Source of the DNA: Lentinus brumalis | Lineage: Eukaryota; Basidiomycota; Agaricomycetes; Polyporales; Polyporaceae | Reading direction: 5' to 3' | Length of the DNA stretch: 64,000 bases | Assembly (NCBI GenBank): GCA_001792895.1 | Contig: MARA01000001.1 | Coordinates: 2,914,001-2,978,000 of the forward strand | In this document: positions 61,211-64,000 of the stretch, piece by piece | Layout of the letters: each line of letters opens with the position of its first letter | How positions within the stretch are numbered: position 1 is the first letter of the stretch | Notes under the pieces: generated by a model | Database searches by the model: none | What the model saw: the letters and a program-made list of their open reading frames with translations, nothing else | Told to the model about the DNA's origin: nothing | Position numbers and translations under genes: made by a program

Positions 61211-63244
61211 TCACTCGGAATCGAATGAGACCACGTTCTTGCGCAGCGCCCAACGAGGCCGGGGAGGGCTGTCCGTGCCCGTCTGGCTGACCCGCACCAC
61301 GGGCTTCAGGTCGAAGCAGTCGTCCTCAGGATACAGCGAGGACACCGGACGCTGCAGTAGGGGTTGCGAAGTCAGTTGTCACTTCTCGCAAAGCCGCGAT
61401 ATCAATGTGACTGACCGTGATATACACCGAACTACTGATGCTTGACGCGGTATGCTGTGCAAAGCGCGTTAGCACTTGTGACAATCGCAGGCCCACGCCT
61501 ACTCACCAGATCATAATGGCCTTCGAGGAAGAGCCCAGGGCGGAGAGCAGCGAAATCAGAACCAGGTGCGACTCCAGAAGAGAAGGGCGCGCCGAAGAAG
61601 GACGAGAAGAACGCATACTGAGGTTGGTCTGGGAACGGCTGGTCCGAGAAGCCTGCCAGTGCAAAGTGGTCGTCAAGTGACCCCACCCGAGCTGTTATCG
61701 ATGAGACCTACCAGTGGCTGCGTGGCCCGTCGAGATTGCGTAGTTGCGAGTTGGCTTCGGAGGGAGCGAGGGCTTGACAATGAGGCCCCGGCTAGGGTCA
61801 GCTGTGTGCCCAAGCCAGAACCAGCCAGCGGGAACAGCGCCTTTGGGGCGATAAATGTCGACGGGGTACTGATTGGTAGCAGGCACGCGCTCGACATCCA
61901 CCCACCTGAACATAACGTCAGCGAATCATGATCTGACTATGGAAGGCAGCGCAGCGGGAACGTACCGCCCGAGCAGTGGGCGCATGAGGTCCTTCGTAGT
62001 GGTCTTGATCGTGTCGGGAAGCAAGTCGACGACGGAAATGGCATTGGACACTTCAATGACGCGCCAGTAGTCTGAATTGTCCGTAGACGCGACCCATTCC
62101 TTCGTCTCTTGAATCTTGGTGTAATCGCCGCCCTACACGAGTGTAAGACGTTGCGAAGAACGTCAAGAGGGTTCGTTGCATAGATACCTCAACGATATAC
62201 TTGACATCGAGCGTCCTTCCCGACGAAGTTTTCATTGTCGTCTCGGTGTTACCGTGCGCAGCAGTAACGCCGGCGCTCCAGCCTGCGACGGTCGCCTCGA
62301 GAGTGGCCTTGATCTCCTCCTTTACAGTCTCCTCGTTCTCCTGTGAGCCGAGTATCAACATCCTCGTCAGTAGACACTCACGCAACCTTAACGAGAGGAG
62401 ATGACGTACAGAACGATTGAACGTTTCCATGGTGTGTGCCGACAAAGTTCCGCCCAACTCGACTTCGCTTCGGAAGACATCACCAAAGTCGGCGAAGAGT
62501 TCGTAAAGAGCCTCGCGCTGGGCGAGCTTCGTCGGCTTCGCCAGTGCTTTGTGGATCGCCTCGATGAACTCGTCGCTGAGCTGCAAGTCGTTGGCGTAGC
62601 CGGAGCCTGGGGGACTGAAGTTGACGCGCCCCTGAGGGAACAGGTAACGCGTAGAGACCATGATGGTCTTCTGCGTCTCCGTATTCTTGTAATTGGTCTC
62701 TTTCTTGTAATCGACGCTTGCGGTGACACTGAGCACGAATACTGTATATCAGCACTCAGAGATATTAAGCGAAGCGAGAGGGAGGACATACAAAGGAGCG
62801 GCGACCTTGACGGAGATGGAGTTGTAGTTGTCTTGCATCAGCATCTGGGTGTACTCTGCCTCTACCGTGGTAGAGTCCATCGTCGCAGTCTGGTCGACGT
62901 TGACGTTGAGGTTGTTGGGCCGTTTGATGAGGTCCCGCGTGCTCAACTGAGGGCCGTCGGCGGTCATGCGTATCCCCTTCAACAAATTGTTGTCGTCGAT
63001 CTGTGGTGGACGAGATGGCTCGGCGATAGTAACTCATGACGAAGTGAAAGAAATACTCACGAGCTTGTTGCGGCGGACGGCATCTCTGTTGACATCTATG
63101 AGGGTGTCGCTCCCGTCATTGGATGCACCGGAATGCTGAGCGTGTGCGCTCCGAGCCTGAGGTGCATCAGCACTCGGCTGTGGTGGGACCTGGTGGGACC
63201 TCATCAACGTGGGCCGTCGAGCAGACGTATGTTGCTTACGACAT
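61211..63244 (-). CDS. MACPF-domain pore-forming protein (pleurotolysin B-type partner)
   Basis: Membrane attack complex/perforin-type protein, likely the pore-forming partner of the nearby aegerolysin. About 500 residues in about ten exons. The start at 63244 has a perfect context (CCGCCACCATG) and would be a 5-base first exon followed by GTAAGC; starts inside the next exon are possible. Exon 2 (ends 63061) is disordered. Exon 3 starts at 63000. The exon at about 62413-62725 holds the MACPF signature-like motif FGDVFRSEVELGG, preceded by LAQREALYELFAD. The next (62190-62341) is charged and amphipathic, as expected for a membrane-inserting segment. Further exons lie at 61967-62133, 61715-61906, 61507-61680, a 39-base exon near 61430-61470, and 61211-61351 with the stop. 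The C-terminal part is beta-rich. I saw no frameshift. No signal peptide is obvious. The last exon matches bases 1-140 of the window. Confidence 0.85.
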
Positions 63245-64000
63245 GGTGGCGGTAGTCCTTGAATGTGGAAGCAGGTGCGGTTGCCATTGCGCTTGAGCGT
63301 GCAGCAGGGTGTACAGCAGCAGGAGGAACTGCTGTTTGACTTGACAAGGGAGGAGGTATATATGCCTATCGCTCCTCGCATGAACCAACGCACCTCGTGC
63401 GGTCTTCGAGCATTTACCGCTACCAATTGTGATGTTCCTGTCCTTGGAAATCGCGAGCACGAGGTGCATACCGTTCTCACAGACGTCGTCTGTTCGATCG
63501 CGGTCGAACGGCGGCGCTCGCCAAGCGCTGCAGCGTGGACCTCGAAGAACTACTCCAAGTCAGCCGTAGTCCAAGAGCGGAACCATTGTTTGGCGTGCTT
63601 GTTCCGTGTTCAGGATTTCCAACGACATCTCCATCGTGCATTCCTCGATGCGTGTGCCTCCTTGCTGCCTCGCACGAGCATCTGGTGCTGAAAAGGGAAC
63701 AAGTCAGCCCAGGTGGATCATGTGGGGCGCATCTCACCCCTGTCCACGGGTGCCCATCGCATGGACTGCGAAGAGTACTATCATCCGTTATGCCGCTTCC
63801 ATGCTCCTCCCCGTCACGAGGACTTCTGGTAGCCGTTTTCCGTTCGAGACGTGGTGGGGCGCATGCAGACGAACGTTCATGGCAGCGCGTGAGGGGAGGC
63901 AAGACATTTCCTGCACTGGCAGCCTGCAGACAGCAATACGAATCTAGAACTATGATTGATATGAATCAGTATACTGTTATCACCTTCATTGTCGACCGCC
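63245..64000. other. upstream region of the MACPF gene
   Basis: About 750 bases at the right edge without a recognised gene. The proximal 120 bases hold the MACPF promoter. The remaining open frames have biased composition and no motifs. Confidence 0.4.
63357..63364 (-). promoter_or_regulatory. TATA-like box of the MACPF gene
   Basis: TATATATG on plus at 63357-63364, read CATATATA on minus, about 113 bases upstream of the MACPF start. The spacing is similar to the TATA box of the aegerolysin gene, fitting joint expression. Confidence 0.5.

Noticed and set aside
63477..63902. 141-codon minus frame at the right edge
   Set aside because: Rich in R, S, T and P as expected by chance in GC-rich DNA; no motif.

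Overview
This window looks like nuclear DNA of a basidiomycete, most likely a wood-decay Agaricomycete (Polyporales-like). It has GC-rich coding regions, genes split by many short GT..AG introns (mostly about 45-65 bases), fungal-specific FunK1 kinases in multiple copies, a GH131 glucanase with a fungal CBM1 cellulose-binding module, and an aegerolysin/MACPF pair. I saw no rRNA, tRNA, CRISPR array or complete transposon. Gene limits were placed by eye from reading frames, splice signals and family motifs; most internal exon borders are approximate.

Layout. Bases 1-140 hold the 3' end of a plus-strand gene whose last ~40 codons closely match the end of the MACPF gene near the right edge. Then come the cohesin loader SCC2 (plus, 585-7965), and a divergent pair: a Sec14-like CRAL-TRIO lipid-transfer protein (minus, 8237-9755) and a Ypd1-like phosphorelay protein (plus, 9969-10843). 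Bases 11720-40821 are a FunK1 locus. Three FunK1 copies lie on the minus strand (11720-14774, 15533-18719, 20257-22907) and three on the plus strand (31269-34440, 34713-37382, 38020-40821). Between the two arms sits a divergent housekeeping pair: a CEP57/Ppc89-like centrosome protein (minus) and the ribosome-biogenesis GTPase BMS1 (plus). The plus arm reads intact. In the minus arm two copies carry frameshifts inside conserved domains, and the third seems to have lost its original stop.

The right part is mostly conserved single-copy genes: a YqjM-class old yellow enzyme (41487-42968), the TORC2 subunit Rictor (43651-49290), complex I subunit NDUFS4 (minus, 49530-50271) divergent from an OSCA/CSC1 osmosensitive channel (50539-55292), and a secreted GH131-CBM1 glucanase (55805-57277). 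Last come an aegerolysin (58954-59471, plus) and a MACPF protein (61211-63244, minus) that converge on each other. In other basidiomycetes such proteins form a two-component membrane pore.

Most notable: the two-armed FunK1 locus with one decaying arm; a conserved LRRS-type basic motif in four FunK1 tails; and the aegerolysin-MACPF pair with the end of a second MACPF gene at the opposite edge.
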